DNA from: JAVBMC01 sp031552845
GTDB taxonomy: Bacteria; Verrucomicrobiota; Kiritimatiellia; RFP12; DVOR01
Assembly (NCBI GenBank): GCA_031552845.1
Contig: JAVBMC010000040.1
Span: forward strand, 1-35,773
DNA length: 35,773 nucleotides
Direction of reading: 5' to 3'
Both the position numbers and the translations under genes were made by a program. This document shows, piece after piece, positions 25,687 to 32,915 of the stretch (position 1 is the first letter of the stretch; each line of letters begins with the position of its first letter). Below the pieces are notes generated by a model. The model saw only the letters and a program-made list of their open reading frames with translations, was not told where the DNA came from and did no database searches.

Positions 25687-27084
25687 GTGAAATGTTACTC
25701 ACCCAGACGGAGACGGGGCAAGTGCCTCATTAAATATACCGCCAACCACCTCAACCATTATACGCAGCTCAATGCTGATACCCTCGCATATGATGCCGAT
25801 GGAGGACAAAAGAGCGCAAAGCTCAAGGCGCAGCCGCCGAGTGACCGCGATTTTGAGGCCGCACGCATGTGCGGAGCGAGGTGCGTGCCAACGCACCGTA
25901 GCGGCAACTGTTACCTGTTGACCAATGGCGTTTGGTCGTATACATGGGATTGTGAGAACCGTCTGCTCACGGCCACCTCCAATGGTGTGGTACAGGTTTC
26001 CAACCTCTATGACCACTTCCACCGCCGCACGAAGCGTACAACCCCTGCTGAAACCCGGGCGTACATCTACGACGGCTGGAACCTCATTCAAGAACGCATC
26101 ACCCGTAGCGGCGGCACAGTGCAGACCGTCGAGTATTCCAGTTGCCGCTCTGTCGGGGCTCCCCCTCCGCGCTCCGGTGCAACAGTTGATACAAGCACCG
26201 GCTCTAAAATCGTATTCGGGCGGCGGCGTAACCGCCTTGCCCTCTTTACTCTTTTAGTCTGGGGTAAAGATGTTTCTGAGAGTCTGCAAGGTGCAGGCGG
26301 TGTCGGTGGCTTGGTCGCCGTCAGCATCAGTGACAATTTCTATTTCCCGTGTTATGACCACAATGGTAATATCTTAGCTTATGTCAATGAAGCTGGCAGT
26401 ATTGTCGCGCAGTACACCTACGATGCCTTTGGAAATACAATTGAGCAGAGCGGCAGCATGGCCAAGGACTTCCGCTACAGGTTCTCGACCAAGTACTACG
26501 ATGCCGAAACTAGCCTCTACTACTACGGCTATCGGTTTTATTCGCCTAGCTTGTCACGTTGGCTTAACCGTGATCCGATTGAAGAAGCAGGCGGAGTAAA
26601 TTTGTACGCGTTTTGTAAAAATAAACCCATTGTAGCTGTTGATTCAATAGGGCAGGATATTTATATAATTGAGGGAACGGGGAAGACTCCATTAATTGGT
26701 GGTTTACATCAATCCATTTGCGTTGATGTTTGGGAAAAAACAAAAGGTGGTAACTGGATTACGCGAAAAAGTCATTGTTATTATTTTGGTATAAGTTCGC
26801 GATGGCCAATAGGATATAACGGCGCTTCGACATGGCTTGGCTGGAGAAAGTCTATTCCCGCAGGTCTGTACTTGCCAGGAATTATCGAAGATCATATGTT
26901 ATACAGTCACGAACCTAGAGCTGTTATTGACATGAAAACAACAGATCGATGTGAAGATCAGAAATGGAATGCTTATATGAAATCAAAGCGCATGGGGAAG
27001 ACGGATGTGTATGATCTAATGCTCTATAATTGTAGAACACATGCACGGTTGGAATTTGCGGATGCGCCTTCAACTCAGAGATAA
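25687..27084 (+). CDS. Orphan Rhs tip with a second C-terminal domain
   Basis: A GTG start 2 nt after the preceding stop has GAGGAG (25676-25681) at good spacing, so translation is possible. After about 16 unrelated residues the protein matches the last part of the Rhs shell (YTANHLNHYTQLNADTLAYD onward) but has no signal peptide and none of the large shell: it is a displaced tip. Two insertions interrupt the match in frame: residues 40-76 and 151-191. After the core (ending near residue 320) comes a different C-terminal domain of about 145 residues. It has GGLHQSICVDVWEK with His341 and YNCRTHARLEF with Cys449 and His452. An N-terminal His and a C-terminal Asn-Cys recall permuted papain-like (NlpC/LRAT-type) folds, which is only a hypothesis. 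It may be a silent cassette awaiting recombination. Confidence 0.75.
   Translation: MKCYSPRRRRGKCLIKYTANHLNHYTQLNADTLAYDADGGQKSAKLKAQPPSDRDFEAARMCGARCVPTHRSGNCYLLTNGVWSYTWDCENRLLTATSNGVVQVSNLYDHFHRRTKRTTPAETRAYIYDGWNLIQERITRSGGTVQTVEYSSCRSVGAPPPRSGATVDTSTGSKIVFGRRRNRLALFTLLVWGKDVSESLQGAGGVGGLVAVSISDNFYFPCYDHNGNILAYVNEAGSIVAQYTYDAFGNTIEQSGSMAKDFRYRFSTKYYDAETSLYYYGYRFYSPSLSRWLNRDPIEEAGGVNLYAFCKNKPIVAVDSIGQDIYIIEGTGKTPLIGGLHQSICVDVWEKTKGGNWITRKSHCYYFGISSRWPIGYNGASTWLGWRKSIPAGLYLPGIIEDHMLYSHEPRAVIDMKTTDRCEDQKWNAYMKSKRMGKTDVYDLMLYNCRTHARLEFADAPSTQR
25804..25914 (+). mobile_element. In-frame palindromic repeat insertion, copy 1
   Basis: Compared with the parent Rhs gene (GATGGA-AAC-CTGTTG near 24107), 111 nt replace one codon, net +108 nt, with no stop codon. 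It contains hairpins CCGCAC/GTGCGG (CCGCACGCATGTGCGG) and GGTGCGT/ACGCACC around GCCA. It belongs to the same family as copy 2 in inverse orientation, sharing in order AAAAGAG, AAAG, CAAGGCG, CGCCG, CGATTTT, GGAGCG and AGCGGCAACTG. Confidence 0.8.
26137..26259 (-). mobile_element. In-frame palindromic repeat insertion, copy 2 (inverse orientation)
   Basis: Where the parent has GAG-TAC-TTC-TGG-GGT (24327-24341), the orphan has 123 nt between GAGTAT and TGGGGT, net +120 nt, again open in frame. It contains CCGGTGC/GCACCGG around a 14-nt loop and GGCGG/CCGCC around CGTAA. Its reverse complement lines up with copy 1 through the same ordered blocks. Confidence 0.8.
26334..26525 (+). repeat. 192-bp near-identical recombination tract (partner 24408-24599)
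   Basis: The tract matches the parent Rhs gene with a single difference (CAGTACACC versus CAGTATACC). The 74 nt immediately upstream differ at roughly one base in seven, and the sequence downstream diverges at once. Confidence 0.9.
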
Positions 27085-27087
27085 GTA

Positions 27088-27489
27088 ATGAAGAAAAAAC
27101 TTAAATATTCCTTTTTGTGTGGGTCATTTCTATTAGGTTTAGCGGTGATGTGGTCACAGGATGAACTTTCTTGCCGCGTATCTCCTGATTGGGTTACCGC
27201 CCGGGAAATGCAAAAAATCGAGAAACTTATTGTGAAACATATTGAACAAACCGGACAATTGCCAGAGAGCCTAGACGTCTTGCCATTATCGTCGCTTAAT
27301 GAGTTTGCACCACTACACATAGAGCCCATTACGTATGTCAACAATTCTAATCAGACCATCACACTCTCTGCGCAGCTGAAGGGATTTCGAATGACTCGCG
27401 GGCAAAGATGTGTTATTTCGCGGACAATTAATCCGTTTGAGATATTGAAGCACGAGCGGCAAAAAGTGTATCAACGTGATCATTCATGA
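27088..27489 (+). CDS. Small membrane-anchored protein, putative immunity protein (133 aa)
   Basis: It starts 3 nt after the orphan-tip stop. A basic N-terminus and one hydrophobic segment (about 7-22) act as signal peptide or anchor, followed by an amphipathic helix (REMQKIEKLIVKHIEQTG) and a beta-rich end (QTITLSAQLKG). Position directly behind an Rhs tip suggests immunity to that tip; no domain is recognised. The protein resembles the product of the next gene in layout and in the blocks K-I-E-K-L-I-V-K-H / Q-K-I-I-N-E-V and ITLSAQLKG / VVLSAQTTG, so the two are probably diverged paralogues. The ribosome site is weak, consistent with translational coupling. Confidence 0.6.
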   Translation: MKKKLKYSFLCGSFLLGLAVMWSQDELSCRVSPDWVTAREMQKIEKLIVKHIEQTGQLPESLDVLPLSSLNEFAPLHIEPITYVNNSNQTITLSAQLKGFRMTRGQRCVISRTINPFEILKHERQKVYQRDHS

Positions 27490-27521
27490 GGTAGATGTAG
27501 TAAATTACAGGAGAGTTGTTC

Positions 27522-27986
27522 ATGATGGCTTTAATTCGACAGGGTATCTCGATAGTACTTCGCGGGTTGCTGCTTCTGATACTAGGCGGCGCATGTGGTG
27601 CATTTTTAGCGATGTTGGGTCCAAAACCTTCTCCGCAGAGTTGGTCAAAGGTAGAGAATGCCATGAAAAAAGCAGAGCAAAAAATTATTAATGAGGTCCG
27701 GCAAAGCGGGATAATTCCAATACATCTTGTGTCAGAATCTTTTAGACCCTTGCAGCTTGATGAAGGAGCTACTCCAGCGTCCCCCTTGCCGGAACCGATT
27801 TTTCCACTGGATCCTTATGAAGAAACAACCAGGATTTTCCACATGCCGGTAATCGTGATGTGTAAGGCGAGTGTTTCCGGTAACGTGGTGTTAAGTGCAC
27901 AGACTACTGGACGCTATAGTGATAGAGTAAATTATACATTGTACCGGGAGTTCGATGTATCTAAATGGTTGTCAAAAAGAAAATGA
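27522..27986 (+). CDS. Small membrane-anchored protein, paralogue of the 27088 product (154 aa)
   Basis: AGGAG at 27509-27513 supports ATG 27522 (27525 is a close alternative). The N-terminus carries a hydrophobic segment (about 5-32) with a Gly/Ala-rich end (LILGGACGAFLAML), then an amphipathic helix (ENAMKKAEQKIINEVRQSG), a proline-rich loop and a beta-rich end with NVVLSAQTTG. The order helix, loop, LSAQ strand is the same as in the preceding gene. It is probably a second immunity-type protein, perhaps matching a tip that has been lost: a decayed Rhs fragment follows immediately. Function is inferred from context. Confidence 0.6.
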   Translation: MMALIRQGISIVLRGLLLLILGGACGAFLAMLGPKPSPQSWSKVENAMKKAEQKIINEVRQSGIIPIHLVSESFRPLQLDEGATPASPLPEPIFPLDPYEETTRIFHMPVIVMCKASVSGNVVLSAQTTGRYSDRVNYTLYREFDVSKWLSKRK

Positions 27987-27988
27987 TA

Positions 27989-28190
27989 AATTTGGACGCG
28001 TGACAAACGCCATTGATTCAGTTTCGCTGTTACGGCAGTATTTGTCAACCCGCGCTCTGAACTCATCGCTGCCGATATCGGCAGCGACAGTTATGACTAT
28101 TGGCATGACAGCATCGGCAACCGGCAGGAGTCCGCAGCCATAGCTTAACTAACGCCTCTACCACAACCGCTTCAATTAATACGCGCTGAT
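27989..28190 (+). pseudogene. Decayed Rhs fragment
   Basis: Three pieces of Rhs-like sequence lie in successive frames: KFGRVTNAIDSV from 27988, RSELIAADIGSDSYDYWHDS then IGNRQESAA around 28051-28140, and SLTNASTTTASINTR around 28142-28186. The middle piece has the YD-type pattern D-S-Y-D-Y-x-x-D-S-I-G-N-R common in Rhs proteins. Frameshifts and stops prevent a continuous product. It is the remnant of another displaced tip. Confidence 0.7.
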
Positions 28191-28217
28191 TGCATTTCTT
28201 TCTATGGAGATAATTCC

Positions 28218-28246
28218 TTGACCTGCTTTTTGCTTTGGGTTATGAT
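28218..28246 (+). promoter_or_regulatory. Predicted hrpB promoter giving a leaderless message
   Basis: TTGACC at 28218-28223, 17-nt spacer, TATGAT at 28241-28246. The expected start near 28253 is only two bases before the ATG at 28255, so no Shine-Dalgarno can be present on the message. Confidence 0.65.
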
Positions 28247-28254
28247 GTGGCTTC

Positions 28255-30606
28255 ATGCATCTGCCTGTTGAAAAAGTGTTGCCGCAAGTTGCCGCGGCGT
28301 TGGCTGAGAACCGTCCGGTTGTGCTGCAAGCACCGCCGGGTTCGGGTAAGACCACATTGGTGGCACCGTCGTTATTGGATGCGCCGTGGCTGGCAAACAA
28401 AAAGATTTTGCTGTTGGAACCGCGCCGCATGGCCGCACGTATGGCGGCACGTTACATGGCCGGACAGCTGGGTGAGGCTGTTGGTGAGCGGGTGGGTTTT
28501 CAAGTGCGCTTGGAACGGATGATAGGCCGGAATACCCGCATTGAGGTTCTGACGGAAGGATTGCTGACGCAGCGGATGATGCATGATCCGGAGCTGGCGG
28601 ATGTAGGGCTGATTATATTTGATGAGTTTCATGAGCGGAGCCTTTCGGGGGATACCGGCTTTGCGTTGGCGAATGATATCCGTATGTCTCTGCGTGAGGA
28701 TTTGCGGGTTGTGGTGATGTCAGCCACATTGGAGACGGAGAGCATTGCCGCGTATCTCGGGCAAGAGACTGCGGTGATTACTTCGGAGGCGCGTCAGCAT
28801 CCGGTGAGTACGGTGCTGTTGAGCCGTGCCAGCACGTTGCCGTGTTGGGAGTCCGCCGCGCAAGCCGTCGAGCGGGCGTTGGAACGTGAGACGGGTAGCT
28901 TGTTGGTGTTTCTGCCGGGCGAGGGTGAAATCCGCCGCACGGAGGAATTGCTGCGTAAAAATCTGCGGGGCAGGGCGGATGTGTTGGTGTGTCCGCTCTA
29001 CGCTCAGCTTGACCGCCGCTTGCAGGATGAAGCTGTCGAGCCTGAGCCGAATGGTTTGCGTAAGGTGGTGCTCGCGACTTCAATTGCGGAGTCTTCGATT
29101 ACCATTCAAGGGATTGGCGTGGTGATTGACACGGGGTGGATGCGCGTGCCGCGCTTTTCACCCGCCACAGGCATGGGACGTTTGGAGACGCTGCGCATCA
29201 CGCGCGATCGTGCCGATCAGCGCCGAGGCCGTGCCGGGCGTTTGGCGGCGGGCGTGTGTTACCGTCTGTGGGATGAGGCCACTGACATTAGCCTCTCGGC
29301 TTCCGCACGGCCGGAGATTCTAGATGCCGATTTGGCACCGTTGGTGTTACAGTGTGCGGCATGGGGCGATTCGCGCATCACGGGATTGAATTGGCTGACG
29401 CCGCCGAACGCTGCTTCGTGGCAGCAAGCGGTTGAGCTGTTACGTGAGCTTGGCGCACTGGACAGCGATGGACGCATCACCACCCGCGGTCGGGCGATGT
29501 CGCGGTTTCCCGTGCATCCGCGTTTGGCGAACATGATTGTCGAGGCCGATGACTTTGGTTGGGGCGGACGCGCTTGCGAGCTGGCGGCTGAGTTAGCGGG
29601 TGACCGCGAACTGGCCACGCGCTGGAAGACGCAGTTGCGGCAACCGCGTGCGGCTGAGGTGGCGCCGGATGGATTGCTCTTGGCGTTTGGTTATCCCGAC
29701 CGCATTGCCCGTAAACGCACGGCGGGCGGATATCAGATGGCGGGCGGCGGCGGGGCGAAGTTCACCGAGCCGAAGGGCAGTGAGTGGATTGTCATTGGCG
29801 AGCTGCAGGACACCGGATTGGCCGACAGCATTATCCGCATGGCGGAGCCGTTTGAAGAACGCTGGCTTGAGGATTATTTTCCGCACATGTTCAACGAGCG
29901 AGCCATCACGGCGTGGGACAAGCAGAAGGAGTGCGTGGTGGCTGCGGAGCGCATGTGCTTCGGCGAGATCGTGCTGAAGGAGCGGCGGATTGAGAATGGT
30001 GATTTAACTGCCGCGCAAGCGGAGGGCATTCGCAGCAAGGGCATTGCTCAGTTGGATTGGAGCCGCAGTGCGCGTCAGCTGCAAGAGCGGGTGTGTTTCT
30101 TAGCGCGTGTGTTGTCAGATCAGCATTGGCCGGATGTCTCGGATGGCGGATTGGAAGAGACGGCGGAGCGTTGGCTGGAGATGTTTGCCGGGGGCATGAC
30201 CCGCTGGGAACAGCTGCGCAAGATTGACTTGGCGGCGGTGATTAACGCTCTGCTCACCCGCGAACAGCAGCGCGAATTGGAGCGATTGGCACCGACGCAT
30301 TTCAAAGTGCCCAGCGGCAGCAACTGTGTTATCCATTATGATGCGGCTGATCCGTATGTGGCGGTGCGCATTCAAGAGGTGTTCGGCTTAATGAAAACGC
30401 CGCGCATCGCTGATGGACGCACGGCGTTGGTGTTGCATCTTCTCTCACCGGCACAACGGCCGGTGCAGATTACCCGTGACCTAGAGAGCTTTTGGAATAC
30501 GGGCTATGAGATGGTGCGCAAAGATTTACGCGGACGCTATCCGAAGCACTACTGGCCTGAAGATCCCCGTCAGGCTGAGCCGACTCGGCGCGTCCGCCCG
30601 AAGTAA
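28255..30606 (+). CDS. hrpB: ATP-dependent RNA helicase HrpB
   Basis: The 783-aa protein has all DEAH/RHA helicase motifs in order: APPGSGKTT (26-34, P-loop), DEFHERS (123-129, the Walker B/DEAH-type box), SATLE near 156, LVFLPGEGEIRRTEELL, VVLATSIAESSITIQGIGVV and QRRGRAGR. The ratchet/HA2-like region follows, and the protein ends with the HrpB-specific tail (DLRGRYPKHYWPEDP). Length and the characteristic C-terminus fit HrpB. It unwinds RNA using ATP; the biological role of bacterial HrpB proteins is poorly defined. No Shine-Dalgarno precedes the ATG, and the promoter places transcription start almost at the ATG. It is unrelated to the Rhs genes upstream and ends 5 nt from the convergent gene at 30612. 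Confidence 0.95.
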   Translation: MHLPVEKVLPQVAAALAENRPVVLQAPPGSGKTTLVAPSLLDAPWLANKKILLLEPRRMAARMAARYMAGQLGEAVGERVGFQVRLERMIGRNTRIEVLTEGLLTQRMMHDPELADVGLIIFDEFHERSLSGDTGFALANDIRMSLREDLRVVVMSATLETESIAAYLGQETAVITSEARQHPVSTVLLSRASTLPCWESAAQAVERALERETGSLLVFLPGEGEIRRTEELLRKNLRGRADVLVCPLYAQLDRRLQDEAVEPEPNGLRKVVLATSIAESSITIQGIGVVIDTGWMRVPRFSPATGMGRLETLRITRDRADQRRGRAGRLAAGVCYRLWDEATDISLSASARPEILDADLAPLVLQCAAWGDSRITGLNWLTPPNAASWQQAVELLRELGALDSDGRITTRGRAMSRFPVHPRLANMIVEADDFGWGGRACELAAELAGDRELATRWKTQLRQPRAAEVAPDGLLLAFGYPDRIARKRTAGGYQMAGGGGAKFTEPKGSEWIVIGELQDTGLADSIIRMAEPFEERWLEDYFPHMFNERAITAWDKQKECVVAAERMCFGEIVLKERRIENGDLTAAQAEGIRSKGIAQLDWSRSARQLQERVCFLARVLSDQHWPDVSDGGLEETAERWLEMFAGGMTRWEQLRKIDLAAVINALLTREQQRELERLAPTHFKVPSGSNCVIHYDAADPYVAVRIQEVFGLMKTPRIADGRTALVLHLLSPAQRPVQITRDLESFWNTGYEMVRKDLRGRYPKHYWPEDPRQAEPTRRVRPK

Positions 30607-30611
30607 TTGCG

Positions 30612-32798
30612 TTAGTCCTCGACTTGGCGGATGGCGTCAATCTGCTTTTGCAGACGCTTCGCTTCGTTCTCCGCTTGCATCAGTTCCTCCGCCGCACCGG
30701 ATGCCATCGGTGCTTCCAGATAAGTCAGCCACGCGGCAGAACGGGCTTCGCACTGTTTCTCCACCAGCTGGTAGAGCTTGTCGTCAGTAACTTGCTCCGC
30801 TGTGAGCGTATCGTCGCGGCGCAGGTTCAGATGATTGAGAATCGCGCGGGCAATCGTCAGCTGCGCTTCTTCATTGGGGCGCACGCCGTCGTTGGAGTAA
30901 GCCATGTCGGGATTCTTCTCCACGAGCTTCTTCAAGTCCCGGCGGACAAGGATGACTTTGATGGGCGACATATCTTCCCGCAGCTGCTTTTCCCATTGAT
31001 CGTAGATTTCGAGGATGGGGCTGTAGTCAAACACGTTGGTGGCGTTGCCGGCCAATGCGGATTGAGCGTCATAAAGCGGCGGCGTTAGCAGGATGACGTG
31101 CTCGACACCTGCGGCTTTGCATTTGTTGACGAGGTTCATAACGGCGTTGGTGAATGCGGGCAGGGCGTTCGTCGGTGAACCGCCCTTGACGACTGCATCC
31201 TGTGCCAAGGCATCATTCATGCCATAGGCGGCAAAAACGATTTTGGGCTTGGCGTATTCCAACACTTTGTCCAGCCGCGTAAAGAGGCAGGGACGTTCCC
31301 AGCCTTTCCAGCGTGCGAAGGAGAACTCGCTTTCGCCGGTGAGCGTTTCATCGGCCACGGCTAGGTTCAAGATGTCGAACGATTCTTCAGTGTAACCGCG
31401 TTGCAGGTAGTAGGCGGTAAGGGGCACGTAGTTGCTCAACTGAGTGATGTCGTCACCCAAGAACACGACACGCTTGCCGATGAGGTCTTCGGCCTGTACG
31501 CGCGGCACCCATTTGCCCGGCTTGGAACGGGGCTCTTTAATCATCGCCTGCTCCTCGGCGGTATAGCGCTCGGGCTTGTCGCGCTTGGCGGCGAGCCAAG
31601 AAGGTTCGTAGGGTGAGGGCGTCACAGAACGTTCCGGAATGATGAAGTAATCTTCGCCGTTCCCATCCTGTTTGATTTTACCGCCGTTGCGCACGATCAG
31701 TTGGTGGGTCAGCTTTTCGCAGACAGCAAGCAGCTCCGGGAAGGTATAATCGGTGTAGGCGAACTTTTCATTCTGCTTGAGCAGCTCTTTGAAACGGCCA
31801 GGGATGCGGGAGTAGCCAAGCATGGTACACAGCACGCCGCATGCGGTCGAGGGGTTGCAGTCGGAATCGTACCCGCCGCGCATGGAAATGATCGAGGTGT
31901 TCTCAATGTCGCCTCTGCCGTAGAGCAAACCGAGCAATACAATTGCGCCGTTGATGCGGGCATCAATAGCACCATTGGAGTCCTTGCTATAGGCGGGGTC
32001 GTTGCGGTATTTTGCACGGATCAAGCGCCAGGTCTTCCGCCAATTATCGGGCTCTTCCTCGCTCCACTTCAACAAGTCACGCACCATCTCGGCATATTGG
32101 CTCTCGGCGGGAATGGCTTTCAATGCGCTCTCCACCATGTGGCGGACATTGGTCTCGAAGTATGCGGCGGCGTACATCGCGCCGACGAATTGTCCGGCGT
32201 AAAGGCCATCACCATAGTTCATGAGGCGTCCGAATTTCTCGCCCAGTGTGACGGCTTCCTGCGGCATGCCGGGAGCAATCAAGCCGGAGTAGTCGGCCTC
32301 AATCTGATAGTCGATATCGTTGGGGCAGTTGTTGAATGAAGGATAGGAAGAGTCGGGCGGTGCGATGCCTTCGCGCAGGTTGTCGCGTCCGCGGAGGTTG
32401 GCGCACCAGAGTTCGTATTTGCTGTTGGCAAAGTCGATGCCGGCTTGGCGGATGGAGACGTCGATGCCGTGAACTTCCATGGAGCGCAGAAAGGTCATCT
32501 CAACATAGAGGTCGTCTTGGTTAAAGCATTCGTTAATCATTTCCGCGTGCCAGATGGGCATACGGTCGGAGGGGAGCACACGCTCGCGTGCTTCAAACTC
32601 TGTCGAGGCACCCCATGCCACGCCGATCATTTGTCCGACCCAGCCGCCTTTGAGTTTATCGCGGTAATCCTCGGCAGAGAGGTGCTGTCCGCCTTCGCCG
32701 AACCAGCTTGTGCAGCCGGATTGCAACACTGCCGCCAGTCCCAACGCCAGCAGCGGCAAAGTCACTGCAGATTTCTTCAGATAATGAATCCCCTTCAT
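30612..32798 (-). CDS. Exported ADP-ribosylglycohydrolase-fold protein fused to a degenerate SGNH domain
   Basis: The start at 32798 (AAAGGGG upstream) gives 728 aa with a signal peptide ending at Q-S-G-C (Cys29), possibly a lipoprotein. Residues about 42-400 are an ADP-ribosylglycohydrolase-type helical domain: DKLKGGWVGQMIGVAWGAS near 48-65, QDDLYVE at 94-100 and GGYDSDCNPST near 308-318, the places where the family binds metal. Residues about 440-660 match a GDSL/SGNH hydrolase, with FLGDDITQ, NLAVADETLTG, YGMND near 522 and DGVRPN near 637-642. The catalytic Ser of GDS is Asp450 and the catalytic His of DGVHPN is Arg640, so this half looks inactive as an esterase. It follows the GH3 gene, separated by a terminator hairpin, and probably belongs to the same glycan programme. 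Confidence 0.82.
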   Translation of the reverse strand: MKGIHYLKKSAVTLPLLALGLAAVLQSGCTSWFGEGGQHLSAEDYRDKLKGGWVGQMIGVAWGASTEFEARERVLPSDRMPIWHAEMINECFNQDDLYVEMTFLRSMEVHGIDVSIRQAGIDFANSKYELWCANLRGRDNLREGIAPPDSSYPSFNNCPNDIDYQIEADYSGLIAPGMPQEAVTLGEKFGRLMNYGDGLYAGQFVGAMYAAAYFETNVRHMVESALKAIPAESQYAEMVRDLLKWSEEEPDNWRKTWRLIRAKYRNDPAYSKDSNGAIDARINGAIVLLGLLYGRGDIENTSIISMRGGYDSDCNPSTACGVLCTMLGYSRIPGRFKELLKQNEKFAYTDYTFPELLAVCEKLTHQLIVRNGGKIKQDGNGEDYFIIPERSVTPSPYEPSWLAAKRDKPERYTAEEQAMIKEPRSKPGKWVPRVQAEDLIGKRVVFLGDDITQLSNYVPLTAYYLQRGYTEESFDILNLAVADETLTGESEFSFARWKGWERPCLFTRLDKVLEYAKPKIVFAAYGMNDALAQDAVVKGGSPTNALPAFTNAVMNLVNKCKAAGVEHVILLTPPLYDAQSALAGNATNVFDYSPILEIYDQWEKQLREDMSPIKVILVRRDLKKLVEKNPDMAYSNDGVRPNEEAQLTIARAILNHLNLRRDDTLTAEQVTDDKLYQLVEKQCEARSAAWLTYLEAPMASGAAEELMQAENEAKRLQKQIDAIRQVED

Positions 32799-32831
32799 AA
32801 CAGCCCCTTTCAATTGATTTGTGCGTTCAAC

Positions 32832-32870
32832 AAAAAGCGGCAAGCTTGCTGGTTGCAAAACTTGCCGCTT
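32832..32870 (-). terminator. Intrinsic terminator after the GH3 gene
   Basis: On the minus strand AAGCGGCAAG and CTTGCCGCTT form a perfect 10-bp stem around a 16-nt loop, followed by TTTTTG. It lies between the GH3 stop and the next gene, for which no good separate promoter was found, so that gene may depend on read-through. Confidence 0.85.
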
Positions 32871-32915
32871 CGTTTGATTGCCCCGCGTTAGGATTCCGCG
32901 GCGGGCAAGTCTTGA

